Positions 9,935 through 18,509 of a stretch of DNA of 35,913 nt are shown here, piece after piece. Each line of letters starts with the position of its first letter. The stretch's first letter is position 1. The position numbers and the translations under genes are program-made. A model generated the notes under the pieces. The model worked only from the letters and a program-made list of their open reading frames with translations. It was not told the origin of the DNA and did not search any database. This DNA is from an uncultured Collinsella sp. (GTDB lineage Bacteria > Actinomycetota > Coriobacteriia > Coriobacteriales > Coriobacteriaceae), in the NCBI GenBank assembly GCA_900549535.1, contig UROR01000006.1, forward strand, positions 1 through 35,913. The letters are read 5' to 3'.

Positions 9935-10966
9935 ATGGCCATGGAATTCAAACGCAAGTTGCCGATCCCCATGGAGATCCGCGAGGAAATGCCGCTTTCT
10001 GCCGAGCTTACCGCCAAAAAGCAGGCATTTGACGCCGAGGTCGCCAAAGTCTTTACCGGCGAGGACGCACGCAAGGTGCTTATCATCGGCCCGTGCTCTG
10101 CCGACCGCGAGGATTCGGTGCTTGAGTACATGAACCGACTGGCCAAGACCGCCGAGGAGGTCAAGGACAAGCTCATCATCATTCCGCGCGTCTACACCAA
10201 CAAGCCGCGCACCAAGGGCACCGGCTACAAGGGCCTGCTGCACAACCCCAACCCCGAGGCTCCCGACGACCTGCTCGAGGGCGTCAAGGCCATCCGCCAT
10301 ATGCACCTGCGCGTTATTGAGGAAACGGGCTTCTTCACCGCCGACGAGATGCTCTATCCGTCCAACTACCAGTACCTCGTCGACCTGCTGAGCTATGTTG
10401 CCGTGGGCGCACGCTCGGTCGAGAACCAGGAGCATCGCCTGGTGTCGAGCGGCATTTCGGTACCCGTCGGCATGAAGAATCCCACTGCCGGCTCTACCAC
10501 CGTTATGCTCAACTCCATTTACGCCGCGCAGGCGCACCAGAGCTTCATCTTCCGCAACTGGGAGGTCGAGTGCGACGGCAATCCGCTCGCACACGCCGTT
10601 ATGCGTGGCTACATCGGTCTCGATGGGCGCACCTACCCCAACTACCACTACGAACACCTGGAACGCCTGGCCGAACGCTATACCGAGCATGCCGGCTATG
10701 CCAATCCGGCAGCGGTCATCGACTGCAACCACGACAACTCGGGCAAGCGTCCGCTGGAGCAGTATCGCATTTGCAAGGAGGTGCTCGACAGCTGCCGCCG
10801 CAACGAGTCCATCTCCAAGCTGGTCAAGGGCTTTATGATCGAGTCCTACCTGGAGGACGGCAACCAGCCGGTCGACGGCGGTGTCTTTGGCAAGTCGATC
10901 ACCGATCCGTGCCTGGGCTGGGAAAAGACCGACTACCTCATCCACGAGATCGCGGAACGTATTTAG
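9935..10966 (+). CDS. aroF: 3-deoxy-7-phosphoheptulonate (DAHP) synthase, class I
   Basis: 343 residues. Catalyses condensation of phosphoenolpyruvate and erythrose 4-phosphate, the first step of the shikimate pathway to aromatic amino acids. Hallmarks of the AroF/G/H family are visible: IIGPCSADRED near 50-60, the PRVYTNKPRTKGTGYKG loop, GARSVENQEHR, VGMKNPTAGS, DCNHDNSGK, and KGFMIESYLEDGNQ near the C-terminus. The ATG at 9935 has a GAGGAGG site. It is a monocistronic unit between two structured intergenic regions. Which of the AroF, AroG or AroH feedback classes it belongs to cannot be told, so the symbol is nominal. Confidence 0.93.
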   Translation: MAMEFKRKLPIPMEIREEMPLSAELTAKKQAFDAEVAKVFTGEDARKVLIIGPCSADREDSVLEYMNRLAKTAEEVKDKLIIIPRVYTNKPRTKGTGYKGLLHNPNPEAPDDLLEGVKAIRHMHLRVIEETGFFTADEMLYPSNYQYLVDLLSYVAVGARSVENQEHRLVSSGISVPVGMKNPTAGSTTVMLNSIYAAQAHQSFIFRNWEVECDGNPLAHAVMRGYIGLDGRTYPNYHYEHLERLAERYTEHAGYANPAAVIDCNHDNSGKRPLEQYRICKEVLDSCRRNESISKLVKGFMIESYLEDGNQPVDGGVFGKSITDPCLGWEKTDYLIHEIAERI

Positions 10967-10993
10967 TTACGCGGTTTTACCAAACCGCGTAAC
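10966..10993 (+). terminator. Hairpin at the DAHP synthase stop codon
   Basis: Perfect 12-bp stem (10966-10977 with 10982-10993), 4-nt loop, whose first base is the last base of the TAG stop. No U-tract follows, so it may act in mRNA protection rather than intrinsic termination. Confidence 0.55.
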
Positions 10994-11007
10994 GGCTCGA
11001 CGCTGCA

Positions 11008-11104
11008 AACCCGCCAGAGCGGCAATCTGCCTTTCAGCTTCGACGGCATGACCAAAAGGTCAATGCCGCCTCGCTTCAAGGCACCTTGCTCGCTCTGGCG
11101 GGTT
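11008..11104. other. Large nested inverted repeat downstream of DAHP synthase
   Basis: A perfect 14-bp outer stem (11008-11021 with 11091-11104) encloses a second imperfect stem and an inner hairpin around GGCATGACC / GGTCAATGCC. The plus strand ends in GGGTTTTCGC after the outer arm. It may be a complex terminator, a REP-like element or a small structured RNA. The remaining ~195 bp before the aguA stop contain no gene I can support. Confidence 0.5.
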
Positions 11105-11299
11105 TTCGCTGACGTTTTTCGACCTGCATCGTTGCCAGAGTTGGCACCAACGACTAATGCGGTAACAAGCTACGTCAGTCCGCTTGACCGGCTGGGTTTC
11201 TGAGGTGCGGCAGATTCCCGTGAAAGAGGTGCGCCGCGTACTTTGGGTACGCAAGCGAAAAATGAACGGGAAGGTGCCGTGCCTCGGGAAGACAGACAG

Positions 11300-12505
11300 T
11301 TACGCCGAGGGTTCCTGCTGCGTAATGCAGTGGATATTTCCGCCGCCGAAGACGACCTGCTCGGACTGAACGCCGACGCACTTGTAGACGCCCTCGCCCC
11401 AGACCTCGTCGTAGATCTTCTGGAGCGTGTCAACGGCAAGCTGGTCGTTCTCGTCGCCGTACTGCGGGACGATAACGCCGTGGTTGGTGACCAGGTAGTT
11501 CATGTAGGAGGCGATCAGCGGCTCATCGGCGACGCGCGGCTCGGCGTTCTCGTCGGCGTCGATGGTGTCGCAGGAAGTCTGGTCCATGAACAGCGGGTTC
11601 ACGGGCATGCAGAGCTTGTAGACCTTCATCTTGCGGCCCTTGGCGTCAACGGCGTTGGAGAGGGTCTCGTAGATGGCGTGGCACTGCTCGTAGAACGGAT
11701 ACTCGGGATCGTCAGTCCAGATGCAGGCCATGACGCCCGGAGCGATGAATGTGGCGACATCATCGATGTGACCGTTGGTCTCCTCGGGGTCGATGCCCTC
11801 CTTGACCCAGATGACCTTCTCGACACCCAGGTAATCCTTGAGGTGCTCGTCCATATAGGCGCGAAGTTCCTCGCTCCAGGGCTCGAACTTCCTCTTGAAC
11901 TTGGGCCAGATGGACTCGGGATCCTCTTCCTCCTCCAGAACCGCAGAGCAGGTGCGGCCCGGGGAAAGCAGGCACTGGTCGGTCACGACCACGGTGCCCT
12001 CGCCGTCGACGGTGATGGAACCGCCCTCGAGGATCATGTCATCGGGACGATAGCGACGGCAGCCGGAGAGCTCAGCTATCTTAAGGGCGATCTGCTCGTC
12101 CTTGTCCCACGGGAAATAGAGGCCGTCGACGAGGCCGCCGTAGGCGTTGAAGTGCCAGTGGTTGGCGCGCTTATCGCCCTTGCCATTGATAACAAAAGTG
12201 GCAGCGGTGTCGCGGAACCAAGCGTCGTCGGTGGTCATCTCGATAACGGTAACGTTCTCGTCTTCCTCAAAGACGGCCTTGCAGTTAGCGTAGTCGGCCT
12301 GATTGACGCATATGGTAACCGGAGTGAACTCGGCAATAGCGCGAGCGATGGCGGCATACTGCTTCTGAGCCGGCTTGGCGCCATGGGCCCAGGTATCGGT
12401 GCGATGGGGCCAGCCCATCCACACGCGATCCTGCGGAGCGAACTCAGCAGGCATAAAGTAGCCGTCGGCCTTAGGGGTGGACTCGGACTCGGTGATCGTA
12501 CGCAT
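11300..12505 (-). CDS. aguA: Agmatine deiminase
   Basis: 401 residues. Hydrolyses agmatine to N-carbamoylputrescine and ammonia. Family motifs: MGWPHRTDTW near the N-terminus, a DDAWFRDTAATFV segment (usual form WMRDTGPTFV or WMRDTAPTFV), ILEGGSITVDGEG, ETNGHIDD with the catalytic His, and GGGNIHCITQQEP with the nucleophile Cys393 near the C-terminus. The frame is open upstream, but the ATG at 12505 has a TTTGGAGGAAATC site and the expected N-terminus. It is the last gene of the aguB-aguD-aguA cluster and appears intact, unlike the antiporter gene upstream. A 285-bp gap with hairpins separates it from that gene. Confidence 0.95.
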   Translation of the reverse strand: MRTITESESTPKADGYFMPAEFAPQDRVWMGWPHRTDTWAHGAKPAQKQYAAIARAIAEFTPVTICVNQADYANCKAVFEEDENVTVIEMTTDDAWFRDTAATFVINGKGDKRANHWHFNAYGGLVDGLYFPWDKDEQIALKIAELSGCRRYRPDDMILEGGSITVDGEGTVVVTDQCLLSPGRTCSAVLEEEEDPESIWPKFKRKFEPWSEELRAYMDEHLKDYLGVEKVIWVKEGIDPEETNGHIDDVATFIAPGVMACIWTDDPEYPFYEQCHAIYETLSNAVDAKGRKMKVYKLCMPVNPLFMDQTSCDTIDADENAEPRVADEPLIASYMNYLVTNHGVIVPQYGDENDQLAVDTLQKIYDEVWGEGVYKCVGVQSEQVVFGGGNIHCITQQEPSA

Positions 12506-12570
12506 AAGATTTCCTCCAAATCGAACGATCGCTTGCTGCGGGCGGGTTACCCGCAGCCTAAAACCAAGAG

Positions 12571-12637
12571 ATGGTAGGCGCCCGTTCCCCGGCAAAGGTC
12601 GGGGCGCCCGGTGCCGGTTTTCACGGAATCGCACCGG
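12571..12637 (-). other. Hairpins in the aguD-aguA gap
   Basis: The 285-bp gap contains a GGCGCCC/GGGCGCC-type stem around 12575-12610 and a 7-bp stem CCGGTGC (12608-12614) with GCACCGG (12631-12637). They may reduce readthrough into aguA or protect processed mRNA. The rest of the gap shows no gene. An independent aguA promoter within it is possible but was not identified. Confidence 0.4.
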
Positions 12638-12790
12638 CAAGCGACGACGTAACCTGGCGCGCGGAGACAAAACGCACGAAGGATACGGAAGAGAGATTGG
12701 GGCGGGCGGTGGTTACCAGAGCTATCGCTCACACCCACCCCGGGGAATGGTCAAGTGGCGAGGAGGGTTGGAGCCCCGAATCCGGATGCT

Positions 12791-14231
12791 CTAGTTCTCC
12801 TCGGCCTCGGCGGTCTCCTCAACGAGACGCTGAGCAGCTAGTTCAGGGGTGAGACCCTTATACTCGGTCTCACGACCCTTAGCGCTGACGACGCGGACAA
12901 CCTCGCCAATAAGCAAAAGCACGATGAAGATAACGATCATCGGGACCTTATCGTCAATCTCATCGACAGAGAACGGAATCAGCGTTGCAACGATAGCCAG
13001 AATCAGCTCGATGCAGGGAATAGCCAGCATGACCTTCATCATGGCGCCCTTAAACGGAAACGTAAAGATGCGCGCACGGTTAGGGTCGTTCTTACGAAGG
13101 TTGAGGAACGCCGGGAACATCGGGATATAGGTGAGCAGCAGGAATACAACGGAGGTACCGAAGAGCATCCAGAAGACACCGTTGGAGATGGCGTCGATAG
13201 GAACGAGCTGCAGGCACAGCACCAGGGAGGCGACGATGGCGTTGACCAGGTTGGCGCCGTTGGGCATGTCGTCGTCCGAGATCATCGAGGCGAAGACCTT
13301 GGGCATGTTGCCGTGCTCGGCAGCGTAGCGGGCGACGGAGTTGACGCCGAAGGACCAGGCGGCCATGTTGGCGAACAGGGTGATCAGGAAGGCGATGCAG
13401 ATGACCTTGAAGATCATGGAGTCGCCCACCATGGTCTGGACTGCGACAATCATGCCATAGTCGGGGTCGATGGAATCGGCCGGCACAGCAGCGCCGATGC
13501 CAAAGCCAGCGAACAGGTAGATCACGGCGATGGACAGGCCACCGACGATGATAGCCTTGGGGATATCGCGAGCGGGATCGGCCATGTCGTCGGTCATGGT
13601 GCAGATGACCTCGAAGCCCATGAAGTTAAAGATGATGATCGACAGGTAGCCGAGAGCGTTGGTGTTGGTGAGCTCGGGCAGGAAGGTGGCAGCGGACATG
13701 TCGTTCGCAAAACCGTTCTCCATGGCATACCAAATGCCCAAAGCGCCAACGATAACGGCGACGGCGACCTTGATGATGGCGCCACCGTTAAGGACCCACT
13801 CGGAGTCGGCCGCCTTGGAGCGGCCCATGAGGTAGACGATCCACACAAAGGCAAGATCGATACCCATCTTGGCGATCAAGTTGAACTCGACGCCAAAGAC
13901 CATGCCCAAAATGTCGGGGAACATGGTAGCCAGCGAGGCGATCCACAGCGGGTAGTTGACCCAGTAAGTAGTACGAGATGCGGGCGCCCCATTTGTCGCC
14001 CAGGCCATCGCGTACCCAGTCGTAAATGCCGCCCTCGCCGTCATAGGTGGTACCGAGCTCGGCGACAACCATGCCGTAGGGAAGCAGGAAGGTCAGGATC
14101 AGGAAGATCCACCAGAAGAACTGCTGGTTGCCAATGGCGGCAGCAGGAGCGGCGGCCTCGCAAACGAAGACGACGCAGATGATGGTCGAAATGACCGTCA
14201 AGAAGGAAAGCTTTTTCTTTCCGTCGCTCAT
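12791..14231 (-). pseudogene. aguD: Amino acid/polyamine permease (agmatine-putrescine antiporter, aguD-like), frameshifted
   Basis: The N-terminal part reads from the ATG at 14231 (AAGGAGCTCATC ribosome site): MSDGKKKLSFLTVIS, then membrane helices and GGIYDWVRDGLGDKWGARISYY. The frame then shifts, and the continuation (YWVNYPLWIASLATMF to the end, TAG at 12791) is in another frame. The change lies at about 13961-13970, in TACTACTTACTGG, where one extra T restores the alignment; total length is 3n+1. Together the parts make a ~480-residue, ~12-helix APC-superfamily permease. Position between aguB and aguA matches the agmatine/putrescine exchanger of enterococci. A sequencing error cannot be excluded, as the site is not a long homopolymer. 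The broken gene would stop agmatine uptake. Confidence 0.85.
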
Positions 14232-14262
14232 GATGAGCTCCTTCGCTCAGTCTTGGACAGAT

Positions 14263-14302
14263 CCGAGGCCCTAAGGTATTAAGGCAATTGCTTGGGCCTC
14301 GG
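14263..14302 (-). other. Intercistronic hairpin between aguB and aguD
   Basis: A 9-bp perfect stem CCGAGGCCC (14263-14271) with GGGCCTCGG (14294-14302). A second GC-rich stem (GCGGGCG/CGCCCGC) lies at about 14306-14338. Both are in the 133-bp gap after aguB. No U-run follows, so processing or differential stability is more likely than full termination. Confidence 0.45.
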
Positions 14303-14364
14303 TGAGCGGGCGACAGGAGACGAGCATCCGCCGCCCGCAAACGTGCTTTTAGAAGCCTTGAGGC

Positions 14365-15438
14365 TTAGAGCTGCTCGAGAGCCTCGAGAGCGGCGTGGAG
14401 CTCAGCCTTGGCGGAGTACTCGACACCCTCGTCGTTGAGCGGGGTGCGCTTGCCCAGGGCGGCAAGGAGAGCACGGATGGAGTGCTTGCGGTTCTCGGCC
14501 TCGACCCAGCACAGGGAGCGCTCGGGATCGTCCATGACTTCGTCGACGACCTCCTCGTTGCGGGTGGCCGGCAGGCAGTGCATGAACTTGGAGTTGGGGC
14601 CGGCGAAGTTCATCATGTCCATGGTGACCTGATACTTGGGATAGAACACGTCCATGTAGTTCTCGCCCGAGACCTCCTCGTCGTACAGGCCATACCACAC
14701 GTCGGTGTAGATGAAGTCGGCGCCCTTGATGCACTCGATGTCGTCGGAGATGACGACAGAGCCGCCGGAGACCTTGCAGTTCTCCTCGGCGATGGCCATC
14801 ATCTGCTTGCCGAACTCGGCGCGCTCCTCGACGGTGCCAACGTGCAGGCCGCCGTCGGGGATCTGGTGGCCCTTAGGTCCAAACTGGACGAACTTCATGC
14901 CGACCTTGGAGGCGATGAACATGAGGGAGACGCAGACCTGGGTGGCGTCGCCGATGAAGGCCAGGGTGCAGTCCTCGATATTCTTGCCCTCGGGGAGGTT
15001 CTCGAGCATGGTCATGAGGTCGCCCATCTCCTGCGTGGGGTGGTTGAACTCGGACATGCCGTTGATGACGGGCACAGCAGAGCCCTCGGCGAGGCCGACG
15101 ACGTCCTTGTGACGGTCAACGCGAGCCATCATGATGTCGAGCAGCGAGCCCATAACGCGAGCGGTGTCGCCCAGGGACTCGTGACCGCCGAGCTGGATGG
15201 TGCCAGGGCCATAGAACTGAGCATGGCCGCCGAGGTCGGTCATAGCCGTCTCGAAGGAAAGACGGGTGCGGGTGGAAACCTGCTGGAAGATCATGCCAAG
15301 GCTCTTGTTGCGGAGCAGGTGCGGATAATAACCGTCAACCTTGATGGCCTTCTTCATTGCCAGGCCAAGATCCTCGATAGCCAGGATCTGCTCTTTGGTG
15401 AAGTCGTTGGTGTCGATGAAATCCTTAGGCAGTGCCAT
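14365..15438 (-). CDS. aguB: Putrescine carbamoyltransferase
   Basis: 357 residues of the aspartate/ornithine carbamoyltransferase superfamily. STRTR (carbamoyl-phosphate site) is at 55-59, with GQ-type motif IQLGGHESLGDTARV, NHPTQE and HCLP. It lacks the ornithine-specific SMG loop and instead has TDVWYGLYDE followed by FYPKYQVT, as in enterococcal putrescine carbamoyltransferase. It also has the extra C-terminal helical tail seen in that group. It would phosphorolyse carbamoylputrescine to putrescine and carbamoyl phosphate. The ATG at 15438 has a GGAAAGGAAATC site; the frame extends upstream without support. No carbamate kinase lies in the window, so ATP recovery must depend on a gene elsewhere. 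Confidence 0.92.
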   Translation of the reverse strand: MALPKDFIDTNDFTKEQILAIEDLGLAMKKAIKVDGYYPHLLRNKSLGMIFQQVSTRTRLSFETAMTDLGGHAQFYGPGTIQLGGHESLGDTARVMGSLLDIMMARVDRHKDVVGLAEGSAVPVINGMSEFNHPTQEMGDLMTMLENLPEGKNIEDCTLAFIGDATQVCVSLMFIASKVGMKFVQFGPKGHQIPDGGLHVGTVEERAEFGKQMMAIAEENCKVSGGSVVISDDIECIKGADFIYTDVWYGLYDEEVSGENYMDVFYPKYQVTMDMMNFAGPNSKFMHCLPATRNEEVVDEVMDDPERSLCWVEAENRKHSIRALLAALGKRTPLNDEGVEYSAKAELHAALEALEQL

Positions 15439-15768
15439 GTCGATTTCCTTTCCGCCGGTCTTGCCGACTATTACTATGAGGCGCTCGAACATCACGCCTC
15501 GTGTTGACAAGACCATCATTCACCCGTATGCAATTATTACCTAGTTTATTCGGGATTAAAGACCGTTCACGGAGTTACACCCCCTCTAAACCAATATAAA
15601 CCCGCAGGTAGCTGGCTTGCAGGGGGTTTACTATCTAGAACCGCGAACGGTATACAGCTATCCTGTATCTCGGCGCCTAATCTGCAATGGAACGAAGGGT
15701 CGAGACGTCTATACCCCACAGGATATACAGGATTCGGCCATAGATTAAATGAGATGGGACGGTGACAG
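15439..15768. promoter_or_regulatory. Divergent control region between aguB and the membrane LuxR gene
   Basis: 330 bp with several dyads: ACCGTTCACGG / CCGCGAACGGT (about 15561-15652, 10 of 11 pairs) and ATCCTGTAT (15660-15668) / ATACAGGAT (15725-15733). There is a third partial copy, ATACAG, at 15652-15657. These are plausible sites for the adjacent LuxR-type regulator. No gene is seen. Individual promoter hexamers could not be assigned with confidence. Confidence 0.4.
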
Positions 15769-16734
15769 ATGAACACTCTGATGTTCTTCTATACCCTAGC
15801 AATACTCGTAATCTGTATTGTGACGGCAGTGCTTTCGCTTGCCGCCTATGCCTCGTCTCGTCGACGCTTCTTTATCTATGGCAGCGGCGTATTTATCTGC
15901 TATGCCATCGAGATGACCGAGATCTTCTTTTTTGAATACACATTGCAAAACCAGAGTTTTCCGGCCAGCGACTATTACTCAATTACCATGCCTGTAATGC
16001 GGACCCTTGTGGCGACCGCTTCGCAGGCTTTTATTTGGCTGATTGCCATGGACCTGCTCGACAAACATTCTAAAAAGCAGTTCGCTATCCCCGTCTTGAC
16101 GTTTTTGCTGTGCGAGTCGCTGATTATCGTCGCTGTCCCCTCCGGCCCCATGCATCAGTGGCTCTACTACACGATGCGTCAGGTATTCCTTGTCTTTGTG
16201 GGACTGTATATCTTTTGGACGGCGCATAAAAGCACGAAAGTTGAGTTGAAGGCACGCGTTAACAACCAACGAAAGCACCTGATTATCGGCGCTATTCTGG
16301 TTGGTTGCATCGTTGCCGAGGACTTCTACAACATTCTGATTGTCCCCATGAGTCTGGCGCCCTCTTGGCTGCAGCTGTATCTATCCGAGCGCAACTTCAG
16401 CGAGAACTTCTTTGCGTGCTACTTTGCGATTCTGCTGATTATCTACTCCTACCACGTGCTTTCGATCCGCATGTAGGAGGCGCCCGAGGAAAAGAACGTC
16501 AGCGATCTTGACCGGCATATCGAAGAGCAGATGCCTTTCTATCGCAACGCCTACAAGCTCTCCAACCGTGAGACCGAAGTTATGCGTCTGGTCGTACTGG
16601 GCAAATCGAACCAAGAGATCGCTGACGAGCTATTCCTTGCCGTGGGCACCGTCAAGACCCACATCCACAACATCCTGGTCAAAACCGAACAGCAAAACCG
16701 CACGACGCTCATCCTCCACTTTTGGAAGCGATAA
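15769..16734 (+). pseudogene. aguR: Membrane-bound LuxR regulator (AguR-like) interrupted by an in-frame TAG
   Basis: Residues 1-235 form about seven membrane segments, starting MNTLMFFYTLAILVIC and ending YSYHVLSIRM. A TAG stands at 16474-16476. The same frame continues without a break as EAPEEKNVSDLDRHIEEQ and a full LuxR helix-turn-helix: KLSNRETEVMRLVVLGKSNQEIAD, then VGTVKTHIHNIL, ending HFWKR at 16734. Total length would be 321 residues, similar to agmatine-sensing AguR proteins. It is divergent from aguB, as expected for a pathway regulator. A single C-to-T change (CAG to TAG) explains the stop. Alternatives are readthrough or reinitiation at the ATG at 16531, though no good ribosome site precedes it. 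Confidence 0.8.
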
Positions 16735-16785
16735 CCTGCCAAAAAGGGACAGGTTTATTTTGGCAGGTTTTATCTGGGCAAACGC
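16735..16785 (+). repeat. Dispersed GGGAC hairpin repeat, copy B
   Basis: Perfect 10-bp stem CCTGCCAAAA / TTTTGGCAGG around a 13-nt loop containing AGGGACAGG, then TTTTATCTGGGCAAACG. It begins right at the LuxR stop codon. Confidence 0.8.
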
Positions 16786-16791
16786 CAAAAA

Positions 16792-16830
16792 CCGCCGCGA
16801 GGGAGTTACTTTCCCTCGCGGCGGTTTTCT
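16792..16830 (+). terminator. Terminator after the LuxR gene
   Basis: 13-bp perfect stem (16792-16804 with 16812-16824), 7-nt loop and TTTTCT tail. Confidence 0.85.
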
Positions 16831-16846
16831 AGCTCACGCTTTCTTT

Positions 16847-16985
16847 CGTCTCAATCTGTAACATATGGAGACCAAATCGCCGTCTTACTGTTACAGATCG
16901 AGACGAGTTACAGAACGCGCGTCGAATAATCTCAATCTGTAACAGGTAGAAGCGTTTTTGCCAGTCAGATGTTACAGATTGAGAT
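16847..16985. repeat. Four alternating copies of a 16-17 bp repeat forming two hairpins
   Basis: The unit TCTCAATCTGTAACA occurs at 16847-16863 (plus), 16889-16905 (minus, one difference), 16929-16944 (plus) and 16970-16985 (minus). Each plus/minus pair makes a stem of about 16 bp, and both loops are exactly 25 nt with unrelated sequences. It lies downstream of the secreted-protein gene. It might act as a terminator or mRNA stabiliser, a protein-binding array, or a REP-type doublet. Confidence 0.8.
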
Positions 16986-17055
16986 AAACGAAGGAGCGGT
17001 AGCGTTAAACAAGTCCGCCACAAAGTTATTCGGAGAGATCCGATCCTAGAGTTGT

Positions 17056-17409
17056 CTACCAGGTACGATATGTGCACTGATATTTTGTCTCAAACCCGGG
17101 CATCCCGTTGCCGCGTGGGCTTAACGCGGCACCCGTATAGAGAATCGTTTGCCCCGTACGAGAATACGAAGTTTTGAAAGACAGCCTCTTGTATGTCTGG
17201 TCGAAACAATCAACATTCTCGCTCGGGTGGTTCGCAGTGGAGAACGACTTGTAAGTGTCCAAGACGTCCGCTGTCACAAGACGACAAGGCGCGACAGAAC
17301 CTGCATCTGGTTTCGCCGTCGCACAAACGGGAATTGTGACCATCGACAGGGTAAGCATAAAACATGCGAACATTGCCTTCACAAAGTTCTTCGTTACATG
17401 GCGTTTCAT
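17056..17409 (-). CDS. Small secreted three-cysteine protein, unknown family
   Basis: 117 residues with a classical signal peptide: basic start MKRHVTKNFVK, hydrophobic core at about 12-28, and a likely cleavage after Ala-Thr-Ala at 30-32. The mature part is about 85 residues with Cys42, Cys68 and Cys112, a Gly/Pro-rich stretch near 93-105 and a C-terminal aromatic end (YRTW). I do not recognise the family. It does not look like lactococcin 972, although gene order (small secreted protein beside an ABC ATPase and permease) is similar. The ATG has an AGGAAAGGAAGA site and starts 2 bases after the ATPase stop, so it is co-translated with the transporter. It could be an exported peptide, an immunity or binding protein, or a signal for the upstream membrane regulator. 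Confidence 0.75.
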   Translation of the reverse strand: MKRHVTKNFVKAMFACFMLTLSMVTIPVCATAKPDAGSVAPCRLVTADVLDTYKSFSTANHPSENVDCFDQTYKRLSFKTSYSRTGQTILYTGAALSPRGNGMPGFETKYQCTYRTW

Positions 17410-17411
17410 GG

Positions 17412-18509
17412 TTATCTTCCTTTCCTAGTTTTACTGTCGTTCGTCTTGAAAAGCTGCGCGTATACATTACCGATCCACTTCGAATCACCTCCCATTTCTC
17501 TGGTAACGACACGCGAGTCATCCCCTGTGAGCAATACGGAGGCATCGCAGAGCGATTCGAGGTTTCCGATAAGATGAGAAGAGATAATGACATGTGCTCC
17601 TCTACCCGCTTCATCTCTAAGAGCATTCGAAACAATCGCAACGTGTCTCACATCAAGTGCATTCATGGGCTCATCCAAAAGGACGACTTCGCAATAGGAC
17701 ATATACGCCATCGCGACATTAAGTAATTGTCTATTTCCATCAGACAGCCTAGATACGGGCGTATTCTTCAACCCAGTCAAGTCAAAGCGATCAAGCACTT
17801 GGTCCAAAGTGCGAGGTGAATGCCAAATTCTCCTGCATCGGTCGAGATGAAAAGCGACGGTCATGTATGGAATCAATAGCGACGGCCTATTCGGAACCAA
17901 AAAGAATACCTTTCTCATTTCCTCACGGTCGACGCATACTTTTGCATGAAAACAGAGAGAACCTGACACGCGCACTGATGGCCCAGCATCTCCCCAAAGA
18001 GTATTCAGTAGCGTAGTCTTGCCATGTCCATTTGGCGCGACAAGACCCCATATCTGGCCAGCGGGCATATCAAACTGCAATCCCTTTACCAGCTGGTTTT
18101 TTCCAACCGTCAACGCATCCAGCGACAGAGAGAGCAAGCTTTTCTCGCCCAAACTATCCGGGCGAATATGGTTCCAGGCCCAGCGATTCTTGCTTTTTAG
18201 ACGCGAAAACGAAATGACCCCCAACGCGCAAACAGCAAACGCGCCCATCACGGCAAAGAGGCAGTGCGATGCACTGGCTTCAGGAACGAGAGATACCTCC
18301 GCTCCATTGGCGTAAGATGCGCCGCCGAGCGCAAACGAAGAGGCAGAATAGCTCGACACCATATACGGCAGCAACGCATGCCATGGAGCATCTTTGCTCG
18401 CATAAAACGGAAGCTGGCTTATGCCCCCCACAAGAGCGATCACCATGGACGAAATGGCCCTGTTTCTGCTTCCGGCGTACACGCACACGCCCAAGCAAGC
18501 AAACTTCAT
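17412..18509 (-). CDS. Membrane segment fused to ABC ATPase (second part of a TAG-split transporter)
   Basis: 365 residues. The first ~105 contain three hydrophobic segments. The rest is an ABC ATPase: Walker A APNGHGKTT at 158-166, a modified signature LSDGNRQ at 255-261 (usually LSGGQ), Walker B VVLLDE at 275-280, and a switch His in SSHLIGN. The residue at the Q-loop appears to be Asn (VPNRP). It starts at an ATG directly after the TAG of the preceding open frame, in the same reading frame. Its N-terminal helices look like the second half of an ABC-2 permease whose first half is that preceding frame. Weak ribosome site before the ATG (GAAGCTGAG). It is either a reinitiated second subunit or part of one ~640-residue permease-ATPase. 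Confidence 0.8.
   Translation of the reverse strand: MKFACLGVCVYAGSRNRAISSMVIALVGGISQLPFYASKDAPWHALLPYMVSSYSASSFALGGASYANGAEVSLVPEASASHCLFAVMGAFAVCALGVISFSRLKSKNRWAWNHIRPDSLGEKSLLSLSLDALTVGKNQLVKGLQFDMPAGQIWGLVAPNGHGKTTLLNTLWGDAGPSVRVSGSLCFHAKVCVDREEMRKVFFLVPNRPSLLIPYMTVAFHLDRCRRIWHSPRTLDQVLDRFDLTGLKNTPVSRLSDGNRQLLNVAMAYMSYCEVVLLDEPMNALDVRHVAIVSNALRDEAGRGAHVIISSHLIGNLESLCDASVLLTGDDSRVVTREMGGDSKWIGNVYAQLFKTNDSKTRKGR

Larger units (their letters stand above)
16701..16833 (+). repeat. Direct repeat, left copy: 3' end of LuxR gene plus hairpin repeat and terminator
   Basis: This 133-bp stretch recurs at 21285-21416 in the same orientation with about ten differences and one indel. It covers the last 11 codons of the LuxR gene, dispersed repeat copy B (stem 16735-16744 with 16758-16767) and a terminator: 13-bp stem 16792-16804 with 16812-16824, then TTTTCT. 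The two copies bracket the lower-GC block. Confidence 0.88.

Noticed and set aside
11243..12577. Plus-strand frame of 444 codons opposite aguA
   Set aside because: Complement of the agmatine deiminase gene, with no family resemblance of its own.
16847..16985. CRISPR array
   Set aside because: Repeats alternate in orientation and number only four; there are no cas genes, and the geometry is that of two hairpins.
17056..17409. Lactococcin 972-type bacteriocin precursor
   Set aside because: Gene order is suggestive, but the mature sequence lacks the family's Trp/Gly/His/Tyr pattern and has three cysteines.
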